Source: Desulfobacteraceae bacterium UBA5623 (GTDB lineage Bacteria; Desulfobacterota; DSM-4660; Desulfatiglandales; Desulfatiglandaceae). Taken from it: a stretch of 6,275 nucleotides of DNA. The translations under genes and the position numbers were made by a program. Position 1 is the stretch's first letter; every line of letters begins with the position of its first letter. Under the pieces are notes generated by a model, which was not told the DNA's origin, ran no database searches, and saw nothing but the letters and a program-made list of their open reading frames with translations. Below, piece after piece: positions 5,394 through 6,275 of this stretch. Where the stretch lies: positions 1 to 6,275 of the forward strand of contig DIKH01000178.1 in the NCBI GenBank assembly GCA_002424495.1, given 5' to 3'.

Positions 5394-6275
5394 ATTTTTA
5401 ATTTTGAAAACCTTTACGCCTGTTACCGCAAGTGCAGGAAGCACAAGCGCGGGACGATCAACGCCCTGAAGTTCGAGATCAACGCCGAGGAAAACCTTTT
5501 TAAGATGGCGGAAGAACTCTTAACCAGGACCTACAGCCCTTCGCGTTCTGTCTGCTTTGTGGTTGACAGGCCGAAGATGCGGGAGATAGTGGCCGCTGAT
5601 TTCAGGGACAGGGTTGTGCACCATTTGCTCGTTGAAAGGCTTGAGGCCGTATTTGAGCCTGTCTTTGTTCATGACTCCTATGCCTGCCGGAAAGATAAAG
5701 GCCTGCACAAGGCCGTGACCAGGGCGCGGGAGTTTATCCGAAGAGGCAGCCGCAATAGCAGAAAGAGGCTCTATTTTACCCATCTGGATATCAGCAATTT
5801 TTTTATGTCCGTTGACAAGGATATCCTGTTCGATCTAATAAAGAAAAAGGTGAAGGATGAAACTCTCCTGTGGCTTGCGCGGGTCATTATTTTTCACGAT
5901 CCCGTGGCGGACTGCATTATAAAGGGAAACAGGGAGTTGATCAAACATCTTCCTGCACATAAGAGTCTGTTCCACAGCCCTGAAGGCAGGGGGCTTCCCG
6001 TAGGTAATCTGACCAGTCAGTTTTTCGCAAATGTTTATCTTAACGAGCTTGACCAGTTCGTGAAGCACACCCTGAAGCGCAGTTACTATGTGCGTTACTG
6101 TGATGATTTCCTTTTATTCGGCGATTCCGTTCAAGGGCTTACCGCGGCAAAAGATGAAATAGCCAAATTCCTGGCCGCACGGCTTAAACTCGTGCTCAAT
6201 GAAAAATATTCACGGATCATGCATGTGCAGAGCGGGATTGATTTTCTAGGTTGTGTCCATCCAGAAAGGCTTAAT
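5394..6275 (+). CDS. DGR reverse transcriptase, 3' end outside window, start unresolved
   Basis: RNA-dependent DNA polymerase that copies TR RNA with adenine misincorporation. The homologous region begins at FENLYACYRKCRKHKR (from 5403), as in other DGR RTs. It continues with ADFRDRVVHH, HDSYACRKDKG, HLDISNFF (palm Asp at 5787), the DGR-type motif GLPVGNLTSQFF (5991-6026), catalytic YCDD at 6096-6107, and GIDFLGC near the edge. The thumb end is missing. There is no ATG, GTG or TTG in frame between the TR and the core; the next ATG (5505) lies inside the conserved region and is too late. Upstream in-frame starts exist only in the TR (GTG 5091, ATG 5160, GTG 5175), and the frame is stop-free from 5073. 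Either the RT is made as an N-terminal extension through the TR and the palindromic repeat, a rare start is used, or the original start was lost to the insertion. No maturase domain is visible. Confidence 0.93.
   Translation, partial: MFNFENLYACYRKCRKHKRGTINALKFEINAEENLFKMAEELLTRTYSPSRSVCFVVDRPKMREIVAADFRDRVVHHLLVERLEAVFEPVFVHDSYACRKDKGLHKAVTRAREFIRRGSRNSRKRLYFTHLDISNFFMSVDKDILFDLIKKKVKDETLLWLARVIIFHDPVADCIIKGNRELIKHLPAHKSLFHSPEGRGLPVGNLTSQFFANVYLNELDQFVKHTLKRSYYVRYCDDFLLFGDSVQGLTAAKDEIAKFLAARLKLVLNEKYSRIMHVQSGIDFLGCVHPERLN

Noticed and set aside
5224..5469. 81-aa forward open frame overlapping TR end and RT start
   Set aside because: Its VIPAEAGIQ segment is the dispersed repeat, and after it the frame is simply out of register with the conserved RT frame.
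5520..6068. Two reverse-strand open frames over the RT
   Set aside because: They are antisense to a continuous RT frame with YCDD and SQ motifs.
5394..6275. RT as a retron or group II intron enzyme
   Set aside because: The GLPVGNLTSQ motif, the adjoining Avd, and TR/VR adenine substitutions point to a DGR; no maturase or endonuclease domain and no intron RNA is seen.

Overview
The window reads as bacterial chromosome, probably from an uncultured anaerobe of the Desulfobacterota or a similar lineage. That guess rests on a NapH-like polyferredoxin, a DUF1566-type secreted protein, a dispersed palindromic repeat whose frames read like 'VIPAxAGIQ' / 'WIPGQARND', and several degenerate short repeats typical of repeat-rich accessory DNA. 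No phage structural genes are visible. The taxonomic guess is inference only.

Layout. 1-1609 (+): a membrane polyferredoxin (4Fe-4S protein, NapH/YccM-like), open to the left edge. 1706-2902 (-): an AAA+ ATPase of the AAA_14/DUF4143 type, convergent with the first gene, with a palindrome-bearing promoter region at 2911-2958. 2959-3944: about 1 kb without an intact gene. It holds three ~23-bp repeats resembling an IS21-type end, a degenerate heptamer repeat, a (TATC)9 microsatellite inside the broken 5' end of what looks like a second DUF1566-type secreted protein, and a MITE-like element with two related hairpins.

3945-6275 (+) is the main content: a diversity-generating retroelement (DGR) in the order variable protein (with VR at its 3' end), avd, template repeat (TR), reverse transcriptase (RT, cut by the right edge). 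VR (4395-4537) and TR (5085-5231) match base for base except at TR adenines, where at least 18 A-to-N changes occur, plus one 4-nt deletion in VR. In the DGR model, TR RNA is copied by the RT with Avd, adenines are randomised, and the cDNA replaces VR, changing the ligand-facing residues of the exported C-type-lectin-like protein.

Three things are out of the ordinary. (1) The VR carries a 4-nt net deletion in an AAC run. It shifts the frame and replaces the expected C-terminus YVWPVRGGQFND with an unrelated tail; another homing round from the intact TR could repair it. (2) A 62-bp dispersed palindromic repeat sits in the TR-RT spacer next to the RT 5' end. The RT has no conventional ATG near its conserved N-terminus, and its frame is open back through the repeat and the whole TR to 5073. 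(3) Upstream of the variable-protein gene is a decayed, possibly formerly phase-variable, paralogue start containing (TATC)9 in its signal-peptide region.
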